Positions 16,267 to 26,861 are shown, numbered from the stretch's first letter. The stretch: 64,000 nt of DNA from Streptomyces sp. RB17 (GCF_009604455.1 NZ_WEGL01000006.1:620001-684000), one strand, 5' to 3'. Numbers and translations are program-made. The notes: generated by a model from the letters alone, not told the origin.

Positions 16267-17346
16267 ATGACTGCTACGCGCGTAGACACAGACGTGATCC
16301 GCCGTCTCCCCAAGGCCGTGCTGCACGACCACCTCGACGGCGGCCTGCGCCCCGCCACCGTCGTCGAACTCGCGGCGGAGATCGGTCACACCCTGCCCAC
16401 CACCGACCCCGACGAACTGGCCGCCTGGTACTTCGAGGCCGCCAACTCCGGCGACCTGGTCCGCTACATAGCCACCTTCGAGCACACCCTCGCCGTCATG
16501 CAGACCCGTGCGGGCCTGCTGCGCACCGCCGAGGAGTACGTGCTGGACCTCGCCGCCGACGGTGTCGTCTACGCCGAGGTGCGCTACGCCCCCGAGCTGA
16601 ACACGCGGGGCGGGCTGACGATGCGCGAGGTCGTGGAGACCGTGCAGGAGGGCCTCGCCGCCGGCATGGCCAAGGCGGCCGCCGCCGGCACTCCCGTACG
16701 GGTCGGGACCCTGCTGTGCGGCATGCGGATGTTCGACCGGGTCCGCGAGGCCGCCGACCTGGCCGTGGCCTACCGCGACGCCGGTGTCGTCGGCTTCGAC
16801 ATCGCCGGCGCCGAGGACGGCTTCCCGCCCGCCGACCACCTCGAGGCCTTCGAGCACCTGCGCCGCGAGAGCGTGCCCTTCACCATCCACGCCGGCGAGG
16901 CGCACGGCCTGCCCAGCATCCACCAGGCCCTGCAGGTGTGCGGCGCCCAGCGCATCGGCCACGGCGTCCGCCTCACGGAGGACATCCCCGACCTCGCGGC
17001 CGGCAAGCTCGGCCGGCTCGCCTCCTGGGTGCGCGACCGCCGCATCGCCCTGGAGATGTGCCCCACCTCCAACCTGCAGACCGGCTGCGCCACCTCGATC
17101 GCCGAGCACCCGATCACGGCCCTGAAGGACCTCGGCTTCCGGGTCACCCTCAACACCGACAACCGACTGGTCTCCGGTACGACGATGACCCGGGAGATGT
17201 CCCTGCTGGTCGAGGAGGCCGGCTGGACCGTCGAGGACCTGCGCACGGTCACGGTGAACGCCCTCAAGAGCGCCTTCGTCCCGTTCGACGAGCGCAAGGC
17301 CCTCATCGAGGACGTGGTCCTGCCGGGTTACGCGGCGGCGCTCTGA
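16267..17346 (+). CDS. add: Adenosine deaminase
   Basis: A 359-residue zinc hydrolase of purine salvage that converts adenosine to inosine and ammonia in the cytosol. All catalytic motifs are in place: HDHLDGGLRP (first two zinc His), FTIHAGEAHG (zinc His and catalytic Glu), QRIGHGVRL (catalytic His) and TLNTDNRLVSG (zinc Asp). Length is normal for the bacterial family. GGAAAG precedes ATG 16267. Its 3' end overlaps the convergent DinB gene by 19 bases. Streptomyces usually carry more than one deaminase paralogue, so this may not be the only one. Confidence 0.93.
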   Translation: MTATRVDTDVIRRLPKAVLHDHLDGGLRPATVVELAAEIGHTLPTTDPDELAAWYFEAANSGDLVRYIATFEHTLAVMQTRAGLLRTAEEYVLDLAADGVVYAEVRYAPELNTRGGLTMREVVETVQEGLAAGMAKAAAAGTPVRVGTLLCGMRMFDRVREAADLAVAYRDAGVVGFDIAGAEDGFPPADHLEAFEHLRRESVPFTIHAGEAHGLPSIHQALQVCGAQRIGHGVRLTEDIPDLAAGKLGRLASWVRDRRIALEMCPTSNLQTGCATSIAEHPITALKDLGFRVTLNTDNRLVSGTTMTREMSLLVEEAGWTVEDLRTVTVNALKSAFVPFDERKALIEDVVLPGYAAAL

Positions 17347-17855
17347 ACGAGCCCCCTGACGTAGGCGGCCTGTCCGACGTGCTGAAGGTCGTCGGACAGG
17401 ACGCTCACCAGGCGGACGCCCAGGCTGACCGGCGGATCCCAGCGCTCGTCCACGATCCGTTCCAGATCCTTGGCGGCGAGCGAGCGCAGGGCGCCGAGCG
17501 TCTGCTCGTGCACGGCGTCGTAGTACCCGGTGAGCAGGTCGGCGGACTCGACCCGCACCTTCGCGACCTTGGCCGGGCTGTGCCCGTAGCCGGTGTCGTG
17601 GCGGGGCAGGTCGAGGCCGAAGCGCTTCTCCCAGCCCTGGGACAGCCACACCTGGTCGAGGTCGAAGGCGTCGGCGATGTGGTCGTCCTGCACCCGGGTC
17701 AGATGCCAGACGAGCCAGGCGACGGAGTTGGCGTCGGGGGCCGGGCGACGGTGCAGCGCGTCCGGTCCGAGGCGGTCGAGGGCGGCGTGGACTTCTTCCT
17801 GGATGCGGCCGTAGCCGTCGATGAGGATGTCCTTGGCATGCATACCGTCCACCAT
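17328..17855 (-). CDS. DinB/mycothiol transferase-like protein
   Basis: A 175-residue four-helix-bundle protein of the DinB/DUF664 superfamily. It has the N-terminal helix with ALDRLGPDALHRRPAPDANS and the metal-site helix VAWLVWHLTRVQDDHIAD (first His). The second cluster is in the LLTGYYDAVHEQTL region and the third in VLSDDLQHVGQAAYVRGL. These three His form a metal site. Several actinobacterial members use mycothiol. Two in-frame starts exist, 17855 and 17843 (MHAKDIL, with GGTGG upstream). It converges on adenosine deaminase with a 19-base overlap. Confidence 0.82.
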   Translation of the reverse strand: MVDGMHAKDILIDGYGRIQEEVHAALDRLGPDALHRRPAPDANSVAWLVWHLTRVQDDHIADAFDLDQVWLSQGWEKRFGLDLPRHDTGYGHSPAKVAKVRVESADLLTGYYDAVHEQTLGALRSLAAKDLERIVDERWDPPVSLGVRLVSVLSDDLQHVGQAAYVRGLVQSAAA

Positions 17856-17871
17856 CCCAAACAGCGGGCGT

Positions 17872-19374
17872 TCACGCGTCCGGAACCCAGCTCCCGTGGA
17901 AACCGAGCGGCACCCGTCCGGGCAGGTGCACCCGCGCCAGTGGCTCGCCGGTGAAGTCCTGGGCGGCCAGGATCACCAGGTCGGCGGCGCCGCGGTCCGG
18001 GTCGTGGACGTACGCGATCGCGTATCCGTCGTCCTCGGCGGCCCGGTGGCCGGCAGGTACCCGCGGTACGAAAACCGCCTCGCTCGCCGCCGCGTTCCTC
18101 GGCAGCCGGTGCACCTGGGTGGTGCCGCGCAGCAGGTCGTGCTTGACGAGCGCGTTGGAGAAGGCGTCGTCGGGCGGGGTGCCGCCGTCCGCCGTCAGAT
18201 ACGCCGCCATCAGGCCGGCCGCCTCCGCCGTGTAGCCGTAGCGGTGCCGCCGGGACACCAACGACTCGTTCACACGCGGGAATTCCTGCGGCCGGTCGTC
18301 CAGCACCCGCTGTCGTACGCGCCCGTGGCGCAGGTCGATCGTCCAGCGCTCCAGCCTCGGGCTGCCCGTGGCGGACGGCCCGTCCGAGCCACGCCCTGCG
18401 ACGTAGAACGGCGCAGGGGTGGTCGTCAGGTCGACCACCACGGACCCGCCCTCGTCGTAGGCGTTCAGGGTGTGCGAGTAGAAGACCGGCTCGATGCCGA
18501 ACCAGCGCACCGGGCCCCCGGTGCGGGGCATGACACCCACCCGGGTCGGGTGGTGCGGGTTCCAGACGTAGGGCACGAGCGCGCCGTGTTCGGCCGCCGC
18601 CGCGTCGAAGGTGACCGGGATGTCGAAAAGGACGACGTGCCGCTCGGTCAGCGCGAAGTCGTGCATCATCGGCGCGTCCGCCACCGGGATCCGCGTCGTG
18701 CGGGAGATCTTCCCCGAGCGGTGCACGACCAGGTGCCGGACGTGGTCCCAGGCGGCGTTGTAGGCGACGGCGTGCAGCTCACCGGCGTGCACGTCGAGCT
18801 TGGTGTGCGCGGCGAACGCGCCCTCCACGGTGCCCTTGCAGTCGTACGTCCCCGACGTACCCAACTCGCCGTCGAGTTCGTACGGCAGCGGGCCGCCCTC
18901 CTGCAGCGCGAGGATCCTCCCCCGGTACGGGATCACGTGCGTGTTGCACGCGAAGTCCTGCTCCGGAACCGGTCCCGGATACGGCTCGCCGAGCTTCTGC
19001 GCGACCCGCGCGGAGCGCACCCAGCGGTTGCGGTACCACTCGGCCCTCCCGTCGCGCAGCCGGACGCCGTGCACCATGCCCTCGCCGAGCATCCAGTGAT
19101 GGGCCCGGGGGTCCTCCAGGCCGAGGACGTTGGGTCCGTTGCGCAGGTAGCGGCCGTTCAGCTCGCGCGGGATGCGGCCCGTCACCGGCAGGTCGAAGGC
19201 CGTCAGTTCCTCCGTGACAGGTGCGAACGCCCCTTCCAGAAACGGATAGTGACGATCCGTCACCTCACGTGCGGGCCGGGCCGTCACCGGGCCGGTGCCC
19301 AGGCCGGTGAGCGCGCCCGCCGCCGCGAGTGCGGCCGTCCCGCGCAGCACGGTCCGCCGTGTGTGTTCCGCCAT
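17872..19374 (-). CDS. Carotenoid oxygenase, Tat-exported
   Basis: A 500-residue member of the carotenoid cleavage oxygenase family, seven-bladed propellers with Fe(II) held by four His. Probable ligands lie in KLDVHAGELH, MMHDFALTERHVVLFD, YSHTLNAYDEGG and the final GFHGSWVPD. A twin-arginine signal starts the protein (RRTVLRGTAALAAAGALTG), which is unusual for an enzyme acting on carotenoids or stilbenes, but is seen in Streptomyces members. The start at 19374 has AGGAGG eight bases upstream. The LysR gene lies upstream in the same direction, with a hairpin between them. The substrate is unknown. Confidence 0.88.
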   Translation of the reverse strand: MAEHTRRTVLRGTAALAAAGALTGLGTGPVTARPAREVTDRHYPFLEGAFAPVTEELTAFDLPVTGRIPRELNGRYLRNGPNVLGLEDPRAHHWMLGEGMVHGVRLRDGRAEWYRNRWVRSARVAQKLGEPYPGPVPEQDFACNTHVIPYRGRILALQEGGPLPYELDGELGTSGTYDCKGTVEGAFAAHTKLDVHAGELHAVAYNAAWDHVRHLVVHRSGKISRTTRIPVADAPMMHDFALTERHVVLFDIPVTFDAAAAEHGALVPYVWNPHHPTRVGVMPRTGGPVRWFGIEPVFYSHTLNAYDEGGSVVVDLTTTPAPFYVAGRGSDGPSATGSPRLERWTIDLRHGRVRQRVLDDRPQEFPRVNESLVSRRHRYGYTAEAAGLMAAYLTADGGTPPDDAFSNALVKHDLLRGTTQVHRLPRNAAASEAVFVPRVPAGHRAAEDDGYAIAYVHDPDRGAADLVILAAQDFTGEPLARVHLPGRVPLGFHGSWVPDA

Positions 19375-19387
19375 GACATGTCCTCCT

Positions 19388-19410
19388 GACCGTCGTCCTG
19401 GCCGACGGTC
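19388..19410 (-). terminator. Hairpin between LysR and carotenoid oxygenase genes
   Basis: GACCGTCG (19388-19395) pairs exactly with CGACGGTC (19403-19410). Read leftward, it follows the LysR stop codon and precedes the carotenoid oxygenase ribosome binding site. It may end the LysR transcript; there is no U-run. Confidence 0.4.
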
Positions 19411-19438
19411 CTGAGTCTCGTGTGGCGGGCGGCCGTAA

Positions 19439-20365
19439 TCAGGAGGTCTGGGCCCCCTCCTGGGGTGGTGCCAGGCCCCCTGTCCCGCCGGCGGTGTCCA
19501 GGAGGGAGACGAGGGCCCGGGCGGCGGGACTGGTGGCACGGTCCGGCGGCAGCAGCGCCACGGTCTGGTACTCGCTCTCGCCCGTGCCCTTCAGCGGCAG
19601 CGCCGTGAGCGAGGGCCGCTTGTGCCGGAAGTGCCGGGGTACGACGGCGATCCCGAGGTTCTCGTCCACCAGGTCCAGCAGGCTGTGCACGTCGTTGACC
19701 TCCAGCGCGACCATGCGCCGGACACCGGCCGCGGCGAACGCGGCGTCGGTGGTGCGGCGCGGGCCCCAGTCCGGATGGAAGTCCACGAAGACCTCACCGG
19801 CCAGATCGTCCGGGGCCAGCACCGCGCCCGCCGAGGCCAGCCGGTGGCCGGGATGGCACAGCACGGTCATCGGCTCGCTCGTCAGCGCCACCGAACGCAG
19901 CTGGTCGCTGTCCGCCCGGGTGCGGTAGGCGAAGGCGAGGTCGAGCCGGCCGGCCGCCACCTCCTCGGCCAGCGCGCCCGAACCGGCCTGCCGCAGCCGG
20001 ATCTCCACGTCCGGATGCCGGCCCCGGAACGCGGCCAGCATCCGCGCCACATGCACCCCCGCGATGCACTGCTCGGTGCCCAGCGCCAGCGTGCCGCGCA
20101 GCACGCCCTGCACCGCCGCGACCGCCTCGTGCGCCGCGCGGACCTGTGCGAGGATCCGTTCGGCCTCCACCAGCAGGGCCCGCCCCGCCTCGGTGAGCGT
20201 CACCCGTCTGGTGGTGCGCACGAACAGCGGCGCCCGCAGCTCCCGCTCCAGCGCCCGGATGGACGCCGACAACCCTGACTGGGACACCATCAGGCGTTCG
20301 GCGGCCCGGGTGAAATGCTGGTCCTCGGCGACGGCGACGAAGTGCTGGAGATGGCGCAGTTCCAT
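19439..20365 (-). CDS. LysR family transcriptional regulator
   Basis: A 308-residue LysR-type regulator. Residues 1-60 are the classic HTH (MELRHLQHFVAVAEDQHFTR, AAERLMVSQSGLSASIRALE), followed by a linker helix and the periplasmic-binding-like effector domain from about residue 90 (GTLALGTEQCIAG). The effector is unknown. It is divergent from the aldo/keto reductase at 20508, with 142 bases between them holding the dyad AATTCCATCGGATT, the common layout for a LysR regulator and its target. No clear ribosome binding site is seen before ATG 20365. Confidence 0.92.
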   Translation of the reverse strand: MELRHLQHFVAVAEDQHFTRAAERLMVSQSGLSASIRALERELRAPLFVRTTRRVTLTEAGRALLVEAERILAQVRAAHEAVAAVQGVLRGTLALGTEQCIAGVHVARMLAAFRGRHPDVEIRLRQAGSGALAEEVAAGRLDLAFAYRTRADSDQLRSVALTSEPMTVLCHPGHRLASAGAVLAPDDLAGEVFVDFHPDWGPRRTTDAAFAAAGVRRMVALEVNDVHSLLDLVDENLGIAVVPRHFRHKRPSLTALPLKGTGESEYQTVALLPPDRATSPAARALVSLLDTAGGTGGLAPPQEGAQTS

Positions 20366-20507
20366 GATTGAGAAGCCTAGCCGCACAATTCCATCGGATT
20401 CTTCTGTTGGACCGCTGCCCGCCGGCCGGGAAAGAGTGGAAGCGGTCTCCGGGAGCCGCAGCCTCCCGGAGCCGGGAACACCGTGTGCCAACCCCTCTGG
20501 AGTCGCG

Positions 20508-21489
<982 letters not shown>

Positions 21490-21500
<11 letters not shown>

Positions 21501-22158
21501 GCCGCTCGCTGACCTCCCAGAGGCGGGCTGCCGCCTCTGGGTCGACGGCGTACGGCAGCACGCCGGGCAGTCCCGGCTCCGCCCGCCACTCGGCCTCGCT
21601 CTCCGGGGGCACCACGGGGCTGATGTCGCAGTTCTCGCAGTAGACACCGCCCAGCCCGTCGAGCCGCGGGCTGGTGGCGCACCACACGCCGGTCGCCGCT
21701 CCCTGCTGGACGGTCTTGAGCTGCCGGGCGGGGTCCCGCACCAGTCGGCCTTCCTCGTCGACGGCGCCGGCCGCCCGGAGCGTCTCCTCGCAGATGTGCC
21801 TGGCCAGACCGGTGTCGACGATCGTGCCGGGGTGCACGGAGAAGGCCCGCACGCCCTCCGCGCGACCCCGCCGGTCCAGTTCCACCGCGAACAGCGCGTT
21901 GGCCGTCTTCGACTGTCCGTAGGCGAGGAACGGGTCGTAGGCCCGGTGCTCGAAGTGCGGGTCGTCGAAGCGGACCGGAGAGAAGCGGATGGCCCGCGAG
22001 GACACCGCGACCACGCGCGCCCCACGGGCCGTCACCAGAGCGGGCCAGAGCCGGGTCACCAGCCGGAAGTGCCCGAGGTGGTTCGTGGCGAACTGCCCCT
22101 CGTGGCCGCGCGCGTCCCGCCGGAGCGGAGTCGCCATGATCCCGGCGCTGTTCATCAT
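21490..22158 (-). pseudogene. Short-chain dehydrogenase lacking its N-terminus
   Basis: The frame opens at NSAGIMATPLRRDARGHEGQ, which is the NNAG segment normally found some 80 residues into an SDR, and continues normally through the Ser (VVAVSSRAIRF), the catalytic YGQSK and the PG region (FSVHPGTIVDTGL). The first beta-alpha-beta unit with the TGxxxGIG cofactor loop is missing. It ends where the AraC pseudogene begins on the other strand, so one deletion removed both 5' regions. A protein could still be made from ATG 22158 but could not bind NAD(P) normally. Confidence 0.75.
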
Positions 22159-23006
22159 GTCCGCCGATCCTCTCTCCGACGCCCTCGCCGTCGCGGATGC
22201 GCGCGGGGTGTTCTCCGGCGGCTTCACGGCCGGCGGGCGCTGGGCGATCCGACTGCGGGGGCGCGACAAGCTGAAGGTGAGGGCGACGTCATCGTCTCCG
22301 ACGGGCGGCGGCCGTACGTGCTGTGCAGCGAGGCGGGGCTCACGCCCGTAGAACCGGCCCAGGTGGCCGTGGACCCGCGCACCGGGATGGGGGCGCTCGG
22401 CGGGGGAGCGGAGGTGGTGTGCGTCTCCGGGCACATCGACCTCAGCCGGGACCGCGGGGACCTGCTGCGCCGGGCCCTGCCCGAGCTGATCCACGTGCGC
22501 TCCGCCGCGGCCGAGGCGCCCGTGCTGCGCTGGCTCACCGCCCAGCTGATGCAGGAGATGGCCGGCGGCCGGGCCGGGTCCGCCTTCTCCTCGGACCACC
22601 TCGCCCAGTTGATGTTCGTGCAGGTGCTGCGGGCCTGCCTCTACATGCCGACGGACTGCCGGCCGGCTGGCTGCGGGCGCTGGCGGACGAGCGGCTGGCG
22701 CCCGCCCTGCGCCTGATGCACGCCGATCCGGCCCACCCCTGGCAGCTGGAGGAGCTGGCGCGCGCCGCCGCGATGTCCCGGACCACCTTCGCCGTGCGTT
22801 TCCGGCAGGCCGCGGGCGTGCCGCCGCTGACCTATCTGCAGAACTGGCGCATGAGCCTGGCCGCCCGAGCCCTGAGACAGGACGCGGTGCCGGTGGCCGA
22901 ACTGGCCCGCTCGGTCGGCTACAGCTCCGAGAGCGCCTTCAGCAACGCCTTCAAGCGCACGGTCGGCGTCGCGCCGCGCCGCTACCGGGAGTCGGTCGTC
23001 GGCTGA
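22157..23006 (+). pseudogene. AraC family regulator with two frameshifts
   Basis: Three frames are needed to read a cupin-plus-HTH AraC regulator. Frame 1, 22157 to about 22275: LSDALAVADARGVFSGGFTA, a typical cupin_6 N-terminus. Frame 2, about 22275-22640: VSDGRRPYVLCSEAG through HIDLSRDRGDLLRRALPEL. Frame 3, about 22640-23006: LPAGWLRALADERLAPALRL and two HTH units (EELARAAAMSRTTFAVRFRQ; ELARSVGYSSESAFSNAFKR). Part of the cupin around 22275 is also missing. It probably once regulated the divergent SDR. Confidence 0.75.
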
Positions 23007-23262
23007 GCCGTTCCGCCGGGCGTACGGTCACGGTGTCGCCCTCCCGCTTGCCGATCGCCTTCCGGATCCCGGCCTTCACGGGGAGCTTGTGCCGGCCGTC
23101 GCCCAGCGCCAGGAACGAACTCCGGAACGGGTGGCCGTCGACCGACCCGCGGACCTCGACCAGGCCGCGGGTGCCGAGGAACGCGGCCGAGCGCGGCCGG
23201 ACCACATACGTCCGGCCGCCGCCCTGCCGGCTCTGCTGCCGGCCCGCCGCGGTGCAACTCAT
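22951..23262 (-). CDS. DUF1905 domain protein
   Basis: A 103-residue protein with the DUF1905 barrel: FLGTRGLVEVRGSVDGHPFR, SSFLALGDGRHKLPVKAGIR, KAIGKREGDTVTVRPAERL. The function of the family is unknown; it often occurs with YdeI/OmpD-type domains. Here the domain stands alone, and the last 17 residues run into sequence overlapping the AraC remnant on the other strand by 56 bases. It begins 15 bases after the NTF2-like gene and is probably in the same transcript. Confidence 0.72.
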   Translation of the reverse strand: MSCTAAGRQQSRQGGGRTYVVRPRSAAFLGTRGLVEVRGSVDGHPFRSSFLALGDGRHKLPVKAGIRKAIGKREGDTVTVRPAERLSRRPTPGSGAARRRPCA

Positions 23263-23277
23263 CGCGGCCAGGCGGTG

Positions 23278-23679
23278 TCAGGCACCGGCCGGCACCCGGT
23301 CCAGAAAGCCCAGCACCTGCCGGATACGGCCCTCGTCGTCCAGCGTGACGACGTCGAACCCGGCGACCGGCGCCGATCCTGGCCCAGAGGGGTCACCCCC
23401 AGCCTCGTTCACCAGCTCCCAGCCGAAGCGCGCGGTGTCGTGGTGTCCGTCCACCGCGCCGAGCGGACGGAAGACGAACCCGGGGAACTGCTCGTGCACC
23501 GCCGCGATCACGGCCGCGATGCCCTCGTGGCCGCGGACTTCGGCGAGGGGGTCGGTGTAGCCGCCGTCGGCGGTCCAGGCGGCGGCGACCGCCTTCTTCA
23601 GCGCCTCCGGTCCGGTCGCGTTCCAGGCCTCGAAGTAACGGGCGGCGGCGCTCTCGTAACGGTCGGTGTTCACGGACAT
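23278..23679 (-). CDS. SnoaL/NTF2-like protein
   Basis: A 133-residue protein with the cone-shaped NTF2/SnoaL fold: N-terminal helix YESAAARYFEAWNATGPEAL, the conserved YTDPLAEVRGHEGIAA and the strand run FRPLGAVDGHHDTARFGWEL. Family members include polyketide cyclases, isomerases and ligand-binding proteins; no catalytic residues identify one here. A strong AAGGAGG precedes ATG 23679. The DUF1905 gene follows in the same direction after 15 bases. Confidence 0.82.
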   Translation of the reverse strand: MSVNTDRYESAAARYFEAWNATGPEALKKAVAAAWTADGGYTDPLAEVRGHEGIAAVIAAVHEQFPGFVFRPLGAVDGHHDTARFGWELVNEAGGDPSGPGSAPVAGFDVVTLDDEGRIRQVLGFLDRVPAGA

Positions 23680-24003
23680 GGTGAATCGGCCTCCTTCGAG
23701 GTCGTGACTGCTGGTGGCTGCCGGTCAGAGCCGGATCCGGGGCTTCGCCGATCCGGTGTGACCACCATGCCGGAGCACCGAGAGGCGGGTCGATTACCTG
23801 CCGGGTCATGCCCGGGGTGCGGACGCGCCGGTGTGTTCCGGCCAGAACGGGCGGTGAATATGCCAGGAGACTGGCCGGAAAGTCATGGTGACTGTGTTTC
23901 GGGAGTGGCGATACTCGAACATCAGGGGCACTTCACCGCACAGCAGCCGCACGGAGAGCGAGGCCGAGCCGGCGCGACCAGCGAGGCGACGGGGGAGTGA
24001 GAC
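23680..24003. other. Intergenic region without a gene
   Basis: This 324-base gap lies between divergent genes (NTF2-like leftward, hypothetical protein rightward), so it should hold both promoters. It includes a CCGGATCCGGGGCTTCGCCG stem-loop-like stretch near 23732 and an AT-richer segment around 23880-23930 with GATACT, a possible -10 for the rightward gene. I see no credible coding sequence. Confidence 0.5.
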
Positions 24004-24414
24004 GTGCACGACGAGTTCCTGTGCCATGTCACGGCGTACGGCATGTGCGACGGCCGGCGCATCGGGGTACCGCTCGGCACCTATCGCGCACCCACGCTGG
24101 CCCTGGCCCTGTGGTGGCTGCGCGACCGCGCGTCCTGGATCGCCGAGCGCCTGGACCCTAGCCCGGAGGACCCTGCCTACCCGGCGGGCGCGCTGGTGCC
24201 GGTCGCGGACACGGTGGCCGACGTGCCCGCCCTGCTGCGCGCCTGGTGCGCCGACGACGTCCGGCAGGAGCTGGTGGCCGACGAGCTGGCGGGCGGACGG
24301 CTGGTACGGATCGCCGTCGGAGACGACACCACCGAGTACGAACTGCTCGCCGAGTCCGTCGACGCGCTGCGCATGCAGCGCACCCTGCCGGCGCTCGTCG
24401 TACCCGTCGCCTGA
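24004..24414 (+). CDS. Hypothetical protein upstream of FHA-ABC operon
   Basis: A 136-residue soluble protein I do not recognise. GTG 24004 is preceded by GGGGAG at good spacing. It has no signal peptide or membrane segment, and is acidic with a Trp-rich helix (LALWWLRDRASWIAERL) and a C-terminal part YELLAESVDALRMQRTLPAL. Codon use is typical of the window, so it is likely real. It ends 69 bases before the FHA-ABC transporter and may be part of that transcription unit. Confidence 0.6.
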   Translation: MHDEFLCHVTAYGMCDGRRIGVPLGTYRAPTLALALWWLRDRASWIAERLDPSPEDPAYPAGALVPVADTVADVPALLRAWCADDVRQELVADELAGGRLVRIAVGDDTTEYELLAESVDALRMQRTLPALVVPVA

Positions 24415-24483
24415 CACGAGTCCGCCGCCGGTGCCACCTCCGACTCCGAGCGCACATATGGACGAATCGGTAGAATTCTGGCC

Positions 24484-26823
24484 ATGGCGGAGCGGCCGAT
24501 CGCCCCGACGGCGCCGGAACTCGTCCTGGAGACCGACATGGGCTCCACGGTCATGAGCCCGGGCCGCGACTACCACGTCGGACGCGACCCGTTGAGCGAC
24601 ATCGTCCTCGACGATGCCCGGGTCTCGTGGCACCACGCCGTGCTGCGCTGCGACCACGACCGCTGGACCCTGACGGACCAGCACAGCACCAACGGCACCT
24701 ACGCCGACGGCCGCAGGATCGACGCCTGGGGTGTGCGTCCCGGCAGCGTGATCCGCTTCGGCAACCCCACCGACGGCCCCCGCGCGGTCCCGGCCGGCGC
24801 CCCACAGCCGGCCCCCGACCGCCCCTCCTCCGTGTCCCTGCCGCTGCTGACCGGCACCTTCCGCCGGCCGAGCAGTGTCCGCCCGCTGCCCGTGCGCTCG
24901 GTGCGCATCGGCCGCGCCGCCGACAACGACCTGGTGGTGAACGACCTCGTCGTCTCCCGCCGCCACGCCGAGCTGCGCGCCCACCCCGACGGCACGTACG
25001 AGATCGTCGACCTCGGCAGCCACAACGGCACCTACCTCAACGGCCGGCCCGTCACCCGCGCGCCCCTGGGCCCCGGCGACATCGTCGGCATCGGCCACTC
25101 CGCCTTCTGCCTGGTCGGCGACGAACTCCAGGAGTACGTCGACACCGGCGAGATCTCCCTCGACGTCCAGGACCTCACCGTCGCCGTGGACGGCGGGCGC
25201 AAGGTGCTGCTCGACCACGTGTCCTTCCCGGTGGGCGAGAAGTGCCTGCTCGCGGTGGTCGGACCGAGCGGCGCCGGCAAGTCCACGCTGCTCAACGCCC
25301 TGACCGGGCAGCGGCCCGCCGACCGCGGCACCGTCCTGTACGACGGCCGCGACCTCTACCGCGACTACGCCGAACTGCGCCAGCGCATCGGCCTGGTCCC
25401 GCAGGACGACATCCTGCACCCCCAGCTCACCGTGCGCGCCGCCCTCACCTACGCCGCCGAACTGCGCTTCCCCGAGGACACCGCCGCGGCCGAGCGGCGG
25501 GCCCGGGTGGACGAGGTGATCCGGGAACTCGGCCTCGAACGGCGCGCCGGCCAGCTTGTGCACAGCCTCTCCGGCGGGCAGCGCAAGCGGGTCAGCGTGG
25601 CCCTGGAGCTGCTCACCAAACCCTCGCTGCTCTTCCTGGACGAGCCGACCTCCGGCCTCGATCCCGGCATGGACCGCTCGGTGATGAACATGCTGCGCGG
25701 CCTCGCCGACGACGGACGTACCGTCGTCGTGGTCACCCACAGCGTCCTCAGCCTCGGCGTCTGCGACCGCCTCCTGGTGCTCGCCCCCGGCGGCAAGGTC
25801 GCCTACTACGGGGCGCCCGACGACGCCCTCGCCTTCTTCGGCTTCGAACAGTGGCCGGAGGCCTTCGAGGCCTTCGACCGCGACCCGGAACGCGACTGGG
25901 CCAGGGAGTACCGCGAGTCGCCGTTCCACCGGCACTACGTCTCCGAGGCCTCCACCCAGCCGCACCACCCGGGCCCGGCCCCCGTCGCCCCGGCGCCGCC
26001 GCCCCGCCCCCGCGGCTGGGGCGCCCAACTCGGAACCCTGGTGCGCCGTTACGCCGCAGTCCTCAGCTCCGACCGCACCTTCCTGGCTGTCATGATCGCC
26101 CTGCCGTTCGTGATGGGCGCCATGGCCCGCGCCCTGGCCGGCGGCCGGCTGGCCCGGGACACGGCGATGAACGCGCTGCTCATCCTGTGCGTCGGCGCCG
26201 TGCTGACCGGCGCCGCCAACGCGGTGCGCGAACTCGTCAAGGAACGCGTCGTGTATCAGCGCGAACGCGCCGTCGGGCTGCCCCGTTCGGCCTATCTGAT
26301 GTCCAAGATCGTGGTGCTCGGCACGATCAGCGTCGTCCAGGCCGTCGTCCTCACCCTGGTCGCCCTCCTCGGCGTCGACCTGAACACCCCCGGCGGCCGC
26401 GGCGTCCTGCTGCCGCCGCTCGTCGAGATCACCCTGGCCACCGCCCTGCTCGCGTTCACCGCGATGATGCTCGGCCTGCTGATCTCCGCGCTGGTGCGCA
26501 AGGAGGAGGTGACGATGCCGCTGCTGGTGCTGCTCGCCATCGTCCAGGTCGTCTTCTGCGGTGCGCTCCTCCCGCTCAACGGCGTGCCCGGCCTGGAGCA
26601 GCTGTCCTGGCTCGTGCCCTCCCGATGGGCGCTCGGCGCCATGGCCGGCACGGTCGGGCTGTCCCGCATCGTCCCGGGCAAGCTGACCACCGACCCCCTC
26701 TTCCGGCACTCGACGGGCGTCTGGCTGCTCGATCTGGCCATGCTGGTGGTGCTCTCCGTCCTCTACGGGCTCGTGGTCGCCGGGCTGCTGCGCCGGCACG
26801 AGCCCGCCGTGATGCGGAAGTAG
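24484..26823 (+). CDS. FHA-domain ABC transporter (Rv1747-like)
   Basis: A 779-residue half-transporter with regulatory domains. FHA domain 1 (about residues 30-85: GRDPLSDIVLDDARVSWHHA) and FHA domain 2 (about 135-200: GRAADNDLVVNDLVVSRRHA, DLGSHNGTYLNG) bind phosphothreonine. The ABC ATPase (about 225-440) has Walker A GPSGAGKST, signature LSGGQRKR and Walker B LLFLDEPTSGLD. The C-terminal part (about 520-775) is an ABC-2 membrane domain with six helices. In Mycobacterium, Rv1747 of this architecture exports lipid-type molecules and is controlled by the kinase PknF. Here a Ser/Thr kinase lies two genes downstream. Confidence 0.93.
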   Translation: MAERPIAPTAPELVLETDMGSTVMSPGRDYHVGRDPLSDIVLDDARVSWHHAVLRCDHDRWTLTDQHSTNGTYADGRRIDAWGVRPGSVIRFGNPTDGPRAVPAGAPQPAPDRPSSVSLPLLTGTFRRPSSVRPLPVRSVRIGRAADNDLVVNDLVVSRRHAELRAHPDGTYEIVDLGSHNGTYLNGRPVTRAPLGPGDIVGIGHSAFCLVGDELQEYVDTGEISLDVQDLTVAVDGGRKVLLDHVSFPVGEKCLLAVVGPSGAGKSTLLNALTGQRPADRGTVLYDGRDLYRDYAELRQRIGLVPQDDILHPQLTVRAALTYAAELRFPEDTAAAERRARVDEVIRELGLERRAGQLVHSLSGGQRKRVSVALELLTKPSLLFLDEPTSGLDPGMDRSVMNMLRGLADDGRTVVVVTHSVLSLGVCDRLLVLAPGGKVAYYGAPDDALAFFGFEQWPEAFEAFDRDPERDWAREYRESPFHRHYVSEASTQPHHPGPAPVAPAPPPRPRGWGAQLGTLVRRYAAVLSSDRTFLAVMIALPFVMGAMARALAGGRLARDTAMNALLILCVGAVLTGAANAVRELVKERVVYQRERAVGLPRSAYLMSKIVVLGTISVVQAVVLTLVALLGVDLNTPGGRGVLLPPLVEITLATALLAFTAMMLGLLISALVRKEEVTMPLLVLLAIVQVVFCGALLPLNGVPGLEQLSWLVPSRWALGAMAGTVGLSRIVPGKLTTDPLFRHSTGVWLLDLAMLVVLSVLYGLVVAGLLRRHEPAVMRK

Positions 26824-26861
26824 GCGAACGCGATGGCACACACGCGGAAGCAGGCGCCCCG

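Noticed and set aside
23806..26841. A 1011-codon open frame opposite the FHA-ABC gene
   Set aside because: It mirrors the transporter gene and has low-complexity Gly/Val/Asp/His composition typical of antisense frames in very G/C-rich DNA.
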